This document shows positions 43,823-53,511 of a stretch of DNA of 64,000 bases, one piece after another. Origin of the DNA: JAAEPI01 sp965212145 (GTDB taxonomy: Bacteria; Bacteroidota; Bacteroidia; Cytophagales; Cyclobacteriaceae); assembly GCA_965212145.1 (NCBI GenBank), contig CBDBUY010000010.1:124001-188000 (forward strand), in the 5' to 3' direction. The position numbers and the translations under genes were made by a program. The notes below the pieces were generated by a model. The model did not search any database and was not told the DNA's origin. It saw only the letters and a program-made list of their open reading frames with translations. Positions within the stretch are counted from its first letter, which is position 1, and the number at the start of each line of letters is the position of its first letter.

Positions 43823-44345
43823 TCATGAAAAAACCGGTGATGGCGGCATCATCATCTCCAATCTGGACGACCTACTAAACTGGGCTCGTCTGTCCAGTCT
43901 ATGGCCCATGGGGTTCGGGCTAGCCTGCTGTGCGATTGAGTTCATGTCCACCGCCACTTCCGCGTATGATCTGGATCGGCTGGGGATCATCCCACGAGCC
44001 TCCCCTCGCCAGTCCGACGTGATGCTCGTGTCTGGCACTGTGACTTTTAAAATGGCGGATCGAGTGCGAAGATTGTATGAACAAATGGCCGAACCACGTT
44101 ATGTGATTTCCATGGGCTCCTGTGCCAATTGCGGAGGACCGTATTGGGAGCATGGCTATCATGTCGTCAAAGGCGTAGATCAGATCATACCTGTAGATGT
44201 TTACGTGCCAGGCTGTCCCCCGAGACCGGAAGCCTTGATTGGTGGATTTTTGAAGTTGCAGGAAAAAATCAGCACGGAGAAAAATTTCCGACCTAAGGCG
44301 ATTGAAAAGCTACTGGAAGAAAGAAAGGAGGAAGCCAATGCTTGA
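43806..44345 (+). CDS. nuoB: NADH-quinone oxidoreductase subunit B
   Basis: NuoB carries the N2 iron-sulfur cluster next to the quinone site. The 179-residue product has the ligand cysteines in GLACCAIEFMS, MGSCANCGGPYW and VPGCPPRPEAL, as in the family. It overlaps nuoA by 17 bases and nuoC by 8, which implies translational coupling. Confidence 0.98.
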   Translation: MTDIPNHEKTGDGGIIISNLDDLLNWARLSSLWPMGFGLACCAIEFMSTATSAYDLDRLGIIPRASPRQSDVMLVSGTVTFKMADRVRRLYEQMAEPRYVISMGSCANCGGPYWEHGYHVVKGVDQIIPVDVYVPGCPPRPEALIGGFLKLQEKISTEKNFRPKAIEKLLEERKEEANA

Positions 44346-44850
44346 AAAACTGATCCCTCTACTCGGCTCCAAATTTCCAGAAGCTTCTTTCACGGAAATT
44401 GAAAATTGCACTCCAGCCGGACTGATCGTCCCTAAGGATCGAATCGCGGAGATTTGTGAATTTCTTCACACTGACGAAGATTTTTACTTTGACCACCTGG
44501 CCTCTCTATCCGGCGTGGACAATGGTCCAGAAGCAGGTACGATGGAGGTCAACTATCACCTTTACAGCCTGCCGTTTGATCAACACCTCACATTGAAAGT
44601 AATATTGGATAGAAAGAATCCTGAGGTGGATTCAATCACTTCCATTTGGCGGGGAGCCAACTGGCACGAACGAGAAGCATTCGATCTTTATGGCATTCAA
44701 TTCAGCAACCACCCTGACCTTAGAAGAATTCTGTTACCTGCTGACTGGGTAGGCTATCCCATGCGCAAGGACTATGTCGAAGATGCGCAGTATCACGGCA
44801 TGACCATTAAACATCCTGACCAATTGAAAGATGAAGGCGCAGACGTATAA
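44338..44850 (+). CDS. nuoC: NADH-quinone oxidoreductase subunit C
   Basis: NuoC is a peripheral-arm subunit. The 170-residue product shows the signature WRGANWHEREAFDLYGIQFS and HPDLRRILLPADWVGYPMRK. I use the ATG at 44338; a longer frame to a TTG at 44302 lies within nuoB. It is separate from nuoD, not fused, and overlaps it by 20 bases. Confidence 0.96.
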   Translation: MLEKLIPLLGSKFPEASFTEIENCTPAGLIVPKDRIAEICEFLHTDEDFYFDHLASLSGVDNGPEAGTMEVNYHLYSLPFDQHLTLKVILDRKNPEVDSITSIWRGANWHEREAFDLYGIQFSNHPDLRRILLPADWVGYPMRKDYVEDAQYHGMTIKHPDQLKDEGADV

Positions 44851-46045
44851 ATACAGCGACCAGCACCTCAGCAAGTCAGAGCCTTTGAAATTCTCGCCCG
44901 AGAATCTGAAGAGCGAAGAAATGATCTTTAACCTAGGTCCGCAGCACCCGTCCACACACGGTGTACTCAGACTGGAGGTTATCACGGATGGAGAAATCGT
45001 GAAGGAAGTCGTTCCGCATCTTGGTTACCTCCACCGTTGTTTTGAGAAGCATGCGGAGAATTTGCCCTTCAATCAGACTTTGCCCTTCACTGATCGAATG
45101 GACTATGTGGCGGCCATGAACAATGAACTGGCCTTTGCCATGGGTGTGGAGCGGATGATGGGCATTGAAAACGACATCCCAGAGCGGGTAGAATACATTC
45201 GAGTGCTGGTTGCGGAATTAAATCGACTTGCCTCACATTTTGTTGCCATCGGAACGTACGGCTTGGACGTTGGAGCCTTCACCCCTTTCCTATGGATGAT
45301 GCGCGATCGTGAGACCATTCTGCGAATGCTCGAATGGGTTTCCGGAGCTCGGATGCTCTACAACTACATTTGGGTTGGTGGCTTGTACTATGACCTGCCA
45401 GTTGGATTCGAAGAGCAGTGTCAAAAATTCTGCAAGTACATTCTTCCGAAACTGCAGGACGTGGAAGACCTATTGGTCTCAAATAAAATATTCATTGATC
45501 GGACAGCCAATGTGGGCGTCATTGATCGGGATCTGGCCATCAACTACGGCGTGACCGGACCGATTCTTCGTGGTTCAGGTTTGCGCTATGACTTAAGGAA
45601 GGTGGACGCTTACAGCGTATATCCTGAGCTTGACTTTGAGATTCCGATTGGAGAAGGCAAGATGGGCGAGCAAGGTGATTGCTGGGACCGAACCTGGGTC
45701 AGGATGCAGGAATGTCGGGAGAGTGTTCGAATTATTGAGCAGTGTTTAGACAAACTTCTGGGTGAGCACAAACGAACCAAGGAATTCGATCCCCGCGAAA
45801 AGGTGCCAAAGAAAATCAGACCAAAGGCTCAGGAATTTTATGTCCGCGCTGAAAACCCGAAAGGAGAGCTCGGATTCTACTTCAAAACCGATGGCCGCTC
45901 AGACATCCCTCAGCGGTGCAAAGCCAGAGGTCCTAGTTTCTCGAATCTTTCCATCCTGCCTGAAATTTCCAAGGGAGTGATGCTCGCCGATCTTTTCGCC
46001 ATTGTGGGGTCATTAGATCTGGTGATGGGCGAGGTGGATCGGTAA
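44831..46045 (+). CDS. nuoD: NADH-quinone oxidoreductase subunit D
   Basis: NuoD forms the quinone pocket with NuoB. The 404-residue product has FNLGPQHPSTHGVLRLEVIT near the start, with the His residues of the quinone site. It also shows RLASHFVAIGTYGLDVGAFT and ends in the family sequence DLVMGEVDR. No nuoE follows; the next gene is the NAD(P)HX repair enzyme 16 bases on. Confidence 0.97.
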   Translation: MKAQTYKYSDQHLSKSEPLKFSPENLKSEEMIFNLGPQHPSTHGVLRLEVITDGEIVKEVVPHLGYLHRCFEKHAENLPFNQTLPFTDRMDYVAAMNNELAFAMGVERMMGIENDIPERVEYIRVLVAELNRLASHFVAIGTYGLDVGAFTPFLWMMRDRETILRMLEWVSGARMLYNYIWVGGLYYDLPVGFEEQCQKFCKYILPKLQDVEDLLVSNKIFIDRTANVGVIDRDLAINYGVTGPILRGSGLRYDLRKVDAYSVYPELDFEIPIGEGKMGEQGDCWDRTWVRMQECRESVRIIEQCLDKLLGEHKRTKEFDPREKVPKKIRPKAQEFYVRAENPKGELGFYFKTDGRSDIPQRCKARGPSFSNLSILPEISKGVMLADLFAIVGSLDLVMGEVDR

Positions 46046-46061
46046 TGTTTAAATTTAGGGT

Positions 46062-47573
46062 GTGAAAATTCTCACCACAGAACAAATCCGTCAGGCCGAC
46101 GAATACACCATCAAGAACGAACCGATCGCCTCCATTGACCTGATGGAGCGTGCATCCAAGGCCTTTGTCTCTAAGTTTCTGGAAATACGAAAAGAGAGAA
46201 AACCACTTGCCATTTTCTGCGGAACTGGTAACAATGGAGGGGATGGTTTGGCAATTGCAAGGTTGCTAGTGGAGGAAGGATGGGAGGTGAAGATTTACAC
46301 CATTGGCAACCTTGATAAAGGGAGTCCTGATTTCAAAACCAACTTAGAGCGAATCGAGAAAAAGCACGAAACCAAACACATTAATGATCAGACGGATTTT
46401 CCGGACATCAAAGGTGAGATCATCATCGATGCAATATTTGGGTCAGGGCTGAGTCGCCCAGCGGCGGGGCTGTACGGCGCATTGATAGATCACCTTAACG
46501 ATTCGGATGCTCCTATTTTTTCTGTTGACATTGCCTCGGGACTCTTTGCCGAATCCCCTCCAGAAGGATCAATCATTGAGCCGGATCACACGATAACTTT
46601 TCAGTTTCCAAAACTGGCTTTCATGCAGCCTGAATCGGCAATGTATGTTGGTCAGTGGCATGTCGTTCATATTGGGCTTTTAGAAGCTTTCACTTCCAAA
46701 GTGGAAACCAATCATTTCCTGACCGAAGAAAAAGATATTCGTCCGATCGTTCCCAAACGATCCAAATTCATGCATAAGGGGAATGCTGGTAAACTTTTAC
46801 TGATTTCCGGTTCTGAGGGAAAGATGGGCGCTACGATTTTGTCCGCCCGTTCGGCGTTTAAGTCTGGTGTGGGTTTGTTAGTGGTCCACACTCCTGGTTG
46901 TGGTAGAGATGTCATCCAAAATTCTATCCCTGAGGCCATGGTTTCGTCTGATAAGAATGATGAGGTCATCTCTGAGATCATTGCTCCGGACAGCACCAAT
47001 GCTGTCGCAATCGGCCCGGGAATTGGAACTTCGGAAATCACTCAGAAAGCAGTCCTCAACTTTTTTAAACAATGGAATGGTCCGCTTGTAGTAGACGCGG
47101 ATGGGCTGAATATACTTTCTGAAAACCCGGGCTTGATGAATGATCTACCGGAAGATTGCATTCTCACCCCCCACCCGAAGGAATTCGAAAGGTTGGTCGG
47201 AACTTGGAAAGACGATTACGAGAAACTGGAATTGTTGAGCAACCTCTGTCAAAAGCATAAAATCAATGTCGTGCTCAAAGGAGCACACTCAGCAGTTTGT
47301 GATAAAACCGGAATCGTTCATTTCAACTCCACCGGAAACCAAGGCATGGCCACCGCCGGTAGTGGGGATGTGCTTACAGGCATCATTGGCGGACTACTAG
47401 CGCAAGGGCTTCAGGCTTTTGATGCTGTCAAGCTCGGAGTGTATATTCATGGCCTGGCTGGAGACCTTGCTGCACTTGAGGTCGGACAAATCAGTTTAAT
47501 ATCTTCGGATTTAGTGGATAAAATTCCTTCGGCAATCCTCAAAATTTCAAAGGATTTTTTGATGGAACGTTAA
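46062..47573 (+). CDS. nnr: Bifunctional NAD(P)HX epimerase/ADP-dependent dehydratase
   Basis: This enzyme repairs hydrated NADH and NADPH. The 503-residue product has an N-terminal YjeF epimerase domain (residues ~1-215; FCGTGNNGGDGLAIARLLVE, DAIFGSGLSRP). The C-terminal ribokinase-like dehydratase domain follows (KLLLISGSEGKMGATILSAR, NSTGNQGMATAGSGDVLTGI). The start is a GTG at 46062; no in-frame ATG gives the N-terminal KILTTEQIRQADEYT. It directly follows nuoD and is probably cotranscribed with it. Confidence 0.94.
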   Translation: MKILTTEQIRQADEYTIKNEPIASIDLMERASKAFVSKFLEIRKERKPLAIFCGTGNNGGDGLAIARLLVEEGWEVKIYTIGNLDKGSPDFKTNLERIEKKHETKHINDQTDFPDIKGEIIIDAIFGSGLSRPAAGLYGALIDHLNDSDAPIFSVDIASGLFAESPPEGSIIEPDHTITFQFPKLAFMQPESAMYVGQWHVVHIGLLEAFTSKVETNHFLTEEKDIRPIVPKRSKFMHKGNAGKLLLISGSEGKMGATILSARSAFKSGVGLLVVHTPGCGRDVIQNSIPEAMVSSDKNDEVISEIIAPDSTNAVAIGPGIGTSEITQKAVLNFFKQWNGPLVVDADGLNILSENPGLMNDLPEDCILTPHPKEFERLVGTWKDDYEKLELLSNLCQKHKINVVLKGAHSAVCDKTGIVHFNSTGNQGMATAGSGDVLTGIIGGLLAQGLQAFDAVKLGVYIHGLAGDLAALEVGQISLISSDLVDKIPSAILKISKDFLMER

Positions 47574-47650
47574 AAAATTGTAACGACCTATTAAAAAAGC
47601 TTTAAGAATGGCGGAACAATGGCAGAATTTTTGCGTATTTTGTAGAAGTC

Positions 47651-48010
47651 ATGTACAACAAACTCATCATACTATCGTTGCTATCGCTTCTCACCTTCTC
47701 CGTGAGCGCGCAAGAGGTGGATGAAGTTGAGAAAAGTCCTTTCGCTGAAGTTCTTCAGGAAAATAAAATCGAGATTTACCCGAACCCTGCCGTTGAGCAT
47801 CTCACTGTTCAAATCACAAACTCCACGTTCGAAGATGTTGAATTTGAATTGCATAGTATCATTGGCAATCAGATGACCATCCGCGTTCAGGATCTAGGCT
47901 CTGGTAAATACAAGATTCCCGTTGATGGTTTTTCCACCGGTTATTATTTCCTCATCATCACAGATGAGAAAGCCCGATTCAAAAAGGCTTATAAATTTCT
48001 TAAAGACTAA
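47651..48010 (+). CDS. Minimal secreted protein consisting of a T9SS sorting-like domain
   Basis: The 119-residue protein has a signal peptide of about 20 residues (MYNKLIILSLLSLLTFSVSA). It then has a ~20-residue acidic linker and a type A sorting domain (IEIYPNPAVEHLTVQI, ending STGYYFLIITDEKARFKKAY). There is almost no cargo between them. This is unusual, because such domains normally end large secreted proteins. It may be a small exported protein in its own right or a remnant of a larger gene. The ATG start and intact frame argue against decay. Confidence 0.75.
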   Translation: MYNKLIILSLLSLLTFSVSAQEVDEVEKSPFAEVLQENKIEIYPNPAVEHLTVQITNSTFEDVEFELHSIIGNQMTIRVQDLGSGKYKIPVDGFSTGYYFLIITDEKARFKKAYKFLKD

Positions 48011-48028
48011 TTTTTAATCCCCTTCTGA

Positions 48029-50977
48029 TTACTGAACGTTTCGATAGTACTTATCGAACAATGCTTCGTACTCTGCTGCTAGCTCATTCTCACCCGCTGA
48101 CCTGAATGCTCTTGCCAATTCGTTGATGGTGATGATCTTCTTTTGCATTTCCATCTCATCGATGATGCCATTGCCGACCAGATAATCCAGCGTCTGGATG
48201 GCGTCCCGACCGGCAATCTCAGCGACCTCCATCGCTAATTCTTTCTCACCGACTTCCAGCAGTTGTCCCACCTGAATCACCGAGAAATAATCGTATGGAA
48301 TCGACTCATGCGGGATAGCCTCAATGCACTTCACCAAAACGTCTCTCGCCTTATCGTACTCATTCGCTTGGATAAACTCCTCTGCAAGCGTATTGAATGC
48401 AGATCTAAGGTTTTGGCAGAACCCACGGTAATCCTCTGAATAATACACGTCTGGATCATCCAGATTGATCCAGCTGAATTTGTTCATTACATTTTCGTAC
48501 ATCAGGTCACGATTCACCAGATTGGATCCATTCACCGGAAGCAGTCTGTAACAAATTCCCTCCTGAACAATATTTCTGCTTACATCCACATTGAAATGAG
48601 AAAGTGACGTGTAATTGAAATAGATCGGCCTGTCCCAATTAGCATTTATAATCAAATCCAGAATCGCCAGATCTTTTTTCTCCAGGCCATTTCCCTTCAC
48701 ATTAAATGGAATCTGGCTCGTCACATATTGATCGAGATAGTCGGGCAACATGGCCTTGATTTTTGCCGTGTCGATTTTATTCAAAATCAATTGTCTGGTC
48801 GGCACGGAGTTGTACGCGCTGATCGATGTTGGTACCTGCAGAGCCGGGTGCTCTTGCTTGATCAAATCCATGTAACGCCGGATATCAATGGCCGAGCCCT
48901 TCAACGAAGGATTCTCCATCACCGGTAGATAATCATTCAAGCCTCCTTGCTGATAATGCTTGGCGGTCAGGCCAAATGGAAGTGGCTCTGACTCGTAAGC
49001 AGGTCGCATCATTTGCTGAACATACCAGTCCGTGTTGAAGTAACTCAGTACGATGACCCGAACGTCCGTTCGATAGCCCTCAACCTCCTGAAGGTACCAA
49101 AGCGGGAACGTATCGTTATCTCCACCAGTAAATAGAATAGCATTCGGAGCGCATGAGTCCAGATAATTCTTGGCAGCTGCCAAAGAGAAATACCTTCCTG
49201 AACGGTCGTGATCATCCCAGTTTTCTGAGGCCATGATGGTCGGAATCCCCAATGCCAAAATGAAGGCAACTGATGCAGCAGCCTTAGTGTTTCGCAGGGC
49301 TGCCTTCAGAATTTCATAGAGAGCAATCACCCCAAATCCTACCCACATCGCAAAGACATAGTAAGAACCAGCATAGATATAATCCCGCTCCCGCGGTTCG
49401 CTAGGAGGTGAATTCAGGTAGAGCACGAGCGCTATTCCGGTTAGGAAGAACAGCAAAGCTGTAGCTCCAAAATATTTTTGATCTTTTCGAAGCTGAATCA
49501 GCAATCCTAAGATCCCGAGAATCAGCGGGAGGGCATAGTAGAGATTCCTTCCCTTGTTGTTTTTTATGGCGTCAGGCAGGTTCTGATCCGGACTCAAAAG
49601 CGGCGAGAGTCCCACGGCCTCTGCTCCCTGAATGTCATGCGCCCTTCCTGAAAAATTCCATAAGAAATAGCGCATGTACATGTGCCCTATTTGATACTTG
49701 AACAGGAATTTGAGATTATCCGAGAAGGTTGGTTTTTCCCCTTGCCTCAGCCCCGTGAAATCTCGATATCGTCGCTGGTGATTCGGGTCACTGCTGTACA
49801 TCCTTGGAAAGATCGTCGTGTGTTCAGGGTCGTATACATAGTCCACTTTGTGGTCTTTGATCACATATTCATCTTCTCCTCGCATGTAAACTGGCGCTCC
49901 CTTTACCTGATCAATGACCTGCGCCGTGTAATACTGACCTTTGAATAACGGACGACTTCCGTATTGTTCACGCTTCAAGTATGAAACGAAACTGATGATT
50001 TCCTCAGGATTATTCTCATCAATCGGTGGATTGTATCCTGACCTGATCAACACGATTGCGTATGAAGAGTAGCCGATCATGATGAATGCCAGACTCAAAA
50101 GCGCCGTATTCAGAATGTGTTTTTCATTCTTGATGGAATAAATGATTCCGAAAATCAATGCACCTAAAAACGCTAGCCCAAAGAAAATAACACCTGATCC
50201 AAACGGAAGGCCAAGGGTATTGACAAAGAATATTTCAAGTGCTCCGGCGATTGACGGCAGTCCCGGGATGATTCCCACCATGATCAAGAGGATGATCGCT
50301 CCCGAAATCAGCAATGTTGAGATAATGCCCCATCGAGTCACTTCAGGCTTATACTTGAAGTATACAATCAATCCAAGCACAGGAATAGTCACGAGGTTTA
50401 GTAAGTGAACCCCAATAGACAACCCCATCATGTAGGCGATCAGGATTAACCACCGCGATCGGTCAGATTCACTCTTCTTGTTTTCCCACTTTAGAATGGC
50501 CCAAAAGACAAATGCTGTGAAGAATGCCGACATCCCGTACACCTCGGCCTCTACCGCCGAGAACCAAAATGAATCAGAGAAAGTGCAAGTCAAAGCCGCG
50601 ACAAGCCCTGATCCCATCAGAAGAATTTTCTCCGTCGTGCTCTCCTCACCTTCCTTCAATTTCAAGATTTTCCTCGCCAAATGCGTCACTGACCAGAACA
50701 AAAAGAGAATGGCAAAGGCACTACTCAAGGCACTCAGCATATTCACCCAATAGGCCACCTGGGCCGTATCGCCCATGGCCAGCATGGAGAACATTCGTCC
50801 GGTAAGGAGGAAAAATGGTGCTCCCGGAGGGTGGGGAACCTCCAGTTTGTAAGAACAAGCGATGAATTCGCCACAATCCCAGAAACTCGCAGTTGGCTCC
50901 ACCGTGATCGCATACACGATCATTGCGATTGAAAAAGCCACCCATCCACCGATGTTATTTAATTTTTGGTATGTCAT
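48029..50977 (-). CDS. DUF2723 membrane protein, GT117-type glycosyltransferase
   Basis: The 982-residue protein begins with about 500 residues holding a dozen or more membrane helices. The family motif FWDCGEFIACSYKLEVPHPP, with the acidic residues expected of GT-C enzymes, is near residue 33, followed by GAPFFLLTGRMF. The C-terminal half is soluble and TPR-like (residues ~850-980). DUF2723/GT117 proteins are thought to transfer sugar to protein or lipid at the periplasmic face, as protein O-mannosyltransferase-like enzymes. The acceptor is unknown. It starts 100 bases from the divergent TPR gene. Confidence 0.9.
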   Translation of the reverse strand: MTYQKLNNIGGWVAFSIAMIVYAITVEPTASFWDCGEFIACSYKLEVPHPPGAPFFLLTGRMFSMLAMGDTAQVAYWVNMLSALSSAFAILFLFWSVTHLARKILKLKEGEESTTEKILLMGSGLVAALTCTFSDSFWFSAVEAEVYGMSAFFTAFVFWAILKWENKKSESDRSRWLILIAYMMGLSIGVHLLNLVTIPVLGLIVYFKYKPEVTRWGIISTLLISGAIILLIMVGIIPGLPSIAGALEIFFVNTLGLPFGSGVIFFGLAFLGALIFGIIYSIKNEKHILNTALLSLAFIMIGYSSYAIVLIRSGYNPPIDENNPEEIISFVSYLKREQYGSRPLFKGQYYTAQVIDQVKGAPVYMRGEDEYVIKDHKVDYVYDPEHTTIFPRMYSSDPNHQRRYRDFTGLRQGEKPTFSDNLKFLFKYQIGHMYMRYFLWNFSGRAHDIQGAEAVGLSPLLSPDQNLPDAIKNNKGRNLYYALPLILGILGLLIQLRKDQKYFGATALLFFLTGIALVLYLNSPPSEPRERDYIYAGSYYVFAMWVGFGVIALYEILKAALRNTKAAASVAFILALGIPTIMASENWDDHDRSGRYFSLAAAKNYLDSCAPNAILFTGGDNDTFPLWYLQEVEGYRTDVRVIVLSYFNTDWYVQQMMRPAYESEPLPFGLTAKHYQQGGLNDYLPVMENPSLKGSAIDIRRYMDLIKQEHPALQVPTSISAYNSVPTRQLILNKIDTAKIKAMLPDYLDQYVTSQIPFNVKGNGLEKKDLAILDLIINANWDRPIYFNYTSLSHFNVDVSRNIVQEGICYRLLPVNGSNLVNRDLMYENVMNKFSWINLDDPDVYYSEDYRGFCQNLRSAFNTLAEEFIQANEYDKARDVLVKCIEAIPHESIPYDYFSVIQVGQLLEVGEKELAMEVAEIAGRDAIQTLDYLVGNGIIDEMEMQKKIITINELARAFRSAGENELAAEYEALFDKYYRNVQ

Positions 50978-51077
50978 GCTGAAAAAATGTAGGGGCGAAA
51001 ATAGTAATTAAAGTACTAAATACGTTGGAGCAACAGTGGAGGGTTCTAATTTTAACAATTCATTACAAAAGGCTCGA

Positions 51078-52244
51078 ATGAGGGAACTACTTCTGGGATT
51101 TTGTCTGGTTTTCTTCTTTGGAAATTCATTGGCACAGCGTGCACCAAAAGTGGACAGTGCGCACATGCTCCTCCTCAATCCCTATGTGCAGATTGAAGCC
51201 ACCAAGGCAGTTAATCAACTGTACAATTTCAAGTTTGACTCGTCCATGCAAAACTTGAAATACCTTAAATACGAGTATGGCTGGCACCCTCTGCCCTATT
51301 TCTTGATGGGTCTGAATTATTGGTGGCGCATTCAACCAAATGTGTACAACGAAAAATATGATGACATTTTTAATGCCTACATGGATACCACCATTGTCAT
51401 CGCGGAACGACTCCATAAAGAAGTCAATCCGATAGAGGGGTCTTTTTTTCTGGCAGCCTCTTACGGCTTCAAAGCACGGCTGCACTCTGATCGCGAGAAT
51501 TACAGAAGGGCAGCCGTCGATGGGAGAAAAGCCCTCAAGTATCTCAGGGAATCCCAGGAATACACTGAGTATAGCCCGGAACTACTTTTCGGGGATGGGC
51601 TCATAAATTACTACACAGAGTGGATTCGAGAAAACTATCCTTGGTTGCGACCGCTGTTGGTATTTTTCCCTCGAGGAGACAAAGAAATCGGTGTGGAACA
51701 ACTTCGGGAAGTTTCTCGAAATGCGTTCTACGCGCGAACTGAAGCGCAGTATTATCTGATGAATATTCTTTTCCATGATAAAGGAAAATATCAGGAGGCA
51801 AAGCTCATAGCCGAGTACCTGCATTCCACCTACCCTGACAATGCATTTTTTCACAGGTGGTACGCCATGGCGCTTTATTATGTCGGTAATAGGCGAGGTG
51901 CAGAAAGAGAGTGCCTGAATCTTATCAAAAGAATCGAATCGCATCAAATAGGTTACGAAGCATATTCTGGACGGTATGCCGGTTTTTTCCTGGGGCGCAT
52001 TTACATAGGAAGGCGTGATGTGGAAAAGTCTGAGCGCTATTTTCTATTATCTAAAAAATACCACGAAGAAGCCGGAGCGACGGAAAAGGGTTACTACCAC
52101 CAAACCCTCGTTTATCTCGCGGAACTTGCGCTGAACAGGGATGATAAAAAGCAGGCGAAAGCCTATTACAAAATGGCCAAGAAACTTTCCGGCAGGAAGG
52201 ACTATGCCTGGAAGCAGGCTAAAAAAGGGCTGAAAGGTTTATAA
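51078..52244 (+). CDS. Secreted tetratricopeptide-repeat protein
   Basis: The 388-residue protein has a signal peptide (MRELLLGFCLVFFFGNSLAQ) and helical repeats with TPR-like spacing, clearest in the C-terminal half (YYLMNILFHDKGKYQEAKLI, AELALNRDDKKQAKAYYKMA). It is probably periplasmic or outer-membrane associated; the partner is unknown. The frame extends to a GTG at 51036, but the ATG at 51078 places the signal peptide correctly. Its end overlaps the convergent hutI by 6 bases. Confidence 0.82.
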   Translation: MRELLLGFCLVFFFGNSLAQRAPKVDSAHMLLLNPYVQIEATKAVNQLYNFKFDSSMQNLKYLKYEYGWHPLPYFLMGLNYWWRIQPNVYNEKYDDIFNAYMDTTIVIAERLHKEVNPIEGSFFLAASYGFKARLHSDRENYRRAAVDGRKALKYLRESQEYTEYSPELLFGDGLINYYTEWIRENYPWLRPLLVFFPRGDKEIGVEQLREVSRNAFYARTEAQYYLMNILFHDKGKYQEAKLIAEYLHSTYPDNAFFHRWYAMALYYVGNRRGAERECLNLIKRIESHQIGYEAYSGRYAGFFLGRIYIGRRDVEKSERYFLLSKKYHEEAGATEKGYYHQTLVYLAELALNRDDKKQAKAYYKMAKKLSGRKDYAWKQAKKGLKGL

Positions 52245-53468
52245 ATCCACCGACTTACCACCTTTCCAAACGGCACTTGGAGTCATCTGGCCTTGATGAT
52301 ACAAAATGTCACGGTAGTCAGCGGTCGGAAAGGCTACAAAATCAGCCAACTGTCCTTCTCTTAATTGTCCTCTGTCTCTCAAACCCAGCGCAGCGGCTGC
52401 CCTGAAAGTGATCCCAGCTAAAACTTCGGCTGTTGATAATTTTTCATACACTCCTAAAAGAGCAGCCTGAGTCATCAAATCTCCCATAGGACCACTTCCG
52501 GGATTCCAGTCAGTGGCAATGGCCAATGAGCAGCCAGCATTCAAAAGCTTTCTGGATGGAGTGAATTGCATACCAAGTCCAAGGGAAGCTCCGGGCAGAG
52601 CTACAGGAATCACATCTGATTTACTGAGAATTTCGATCTCCTCGTCACGCGACGCTTCCAGATGATCCGCACTTAAAGCGCCTAGCATCGCTGCTAATTC
52701 TGTACCTCCTGTGGTAAACTGATCTGCATGGATAGTCAAGTCGAACCCCATCGCCTTGGCCTGAGTCAAATAGCTCTCAGCTACTTCGACAGGGAAAGCG
52801 CTGGGTTCTACAAAAGCATCTACTCGGCTAGCAAGATCTCGCTCTTTGATGACTGGTAGCACTTCTTTTATGAGAAACTCCAAATACTTGGCTTTATCAG
52901 GAAACTCCTTGGGGCACACGTGAGCTGCGAGACAGGTCGTGATTAAGTCAATGGGAAATTTATCGGCACCACTCTGAGCGACTTCCAGCATTTTGATTTC
53001 GTTCTCCAAATCAAGACCATATCCACTTTTCACCTCCACGGTCGTCACTCCCCGACTCAGGTGACGCTGAAGTCTTTTTTCAAAACCGGCCAGCAGTTCT
53101 TCGTGATCAGCCCTTCGGGTATGTTCCACCGTTTCGAAGATGCCACCACCCTGATTGAGTATTTCCTCGTAAGACGCGCCCCTCATTCTTAAAGCATAAT
53201 CTCTCGATCGATTGCCTCCCCAGACCATGTGTGTATGGCAATCAATCAAGCCGGGAATTAGCGTCATTGGCTCCTTTTGTTCCTCGATTTCATTGGCTTT
53301 CTCGTGCAGTTCATTGAAAGTGTCCACTTCCAGTATTCTCCCATTCGCTACAAGAATTCCTGCATTTTCTCTGATTTCTAATTGGTCATCAGATAGGGGG
53401 CCTTTAAGAGATAATTGCCCTAGAGTCAGCACTTGAGAGAATGGGCCTATGAGTTTGGTCTGAGTCAT
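52239..53468 (-). CDS. hutI: Imidazolonepropionase
   Basis: HutI hydrolyses 4-imidazolone-5-propanoate to N-formimino-glutamate in histidine breakdown. The 409-residue amidohydrolase shows the metal site PGLIDCHTHMVWGGNRSRDY, the second His in LTIHADQFTTGGTELAA and ATDWNPGSGPMGDLMTQAAL near the catalytic Asp. No other hut gene is in the window, so the pathway is split in this genome or only this step lies here. Confidence 0.96.
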   Translation of the reverse strand: MTQTKLIGPFSQVLTLGQLSLKGPLSDDQLEIRENAGILVANGRILEVDTFNELHEKANEIEEQKEPMTLIPGLIDCHTHMVWGGNRSRDYALRMRGASYEEILNQGGGIFETVEHTRRADHEELLAGFEKRLQRHLSRGVTTVEVKSGYGLDLENEIKMLEVAQSGADKFPIDLITTCLAAHVCPKEFPDKAKYLEFLIKEVLPVIKERDLASRVDAFVEPSAFPVEVAESYLTQAKAMGFDLTIHADQFTTGGTELAAMLGALSADHLEASRDEEIEILSKSDVIPVALPGASLGLGMQFTPSRKLLNAGCSLAIATDWNPGSGPMGDLMTQAALLGVYEKLSTAEVLAGITFRAAAALGLRDRGQLREGQLADFVAFPTADYRDILYHQGQMTPSAVWKGGKSVDL

Positions 53469-53511
53469 TTGGCCTCAAATTTGTAAATTCAACTGATCTA
53501 AAACCAGAATT

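Noticed and set aside
46046..46061. Missing nuoE between nuoD and nnr
   Set aside because: The gap is only 16 bases, so there is no room for a gene or remnant; nuoE is simply not here.
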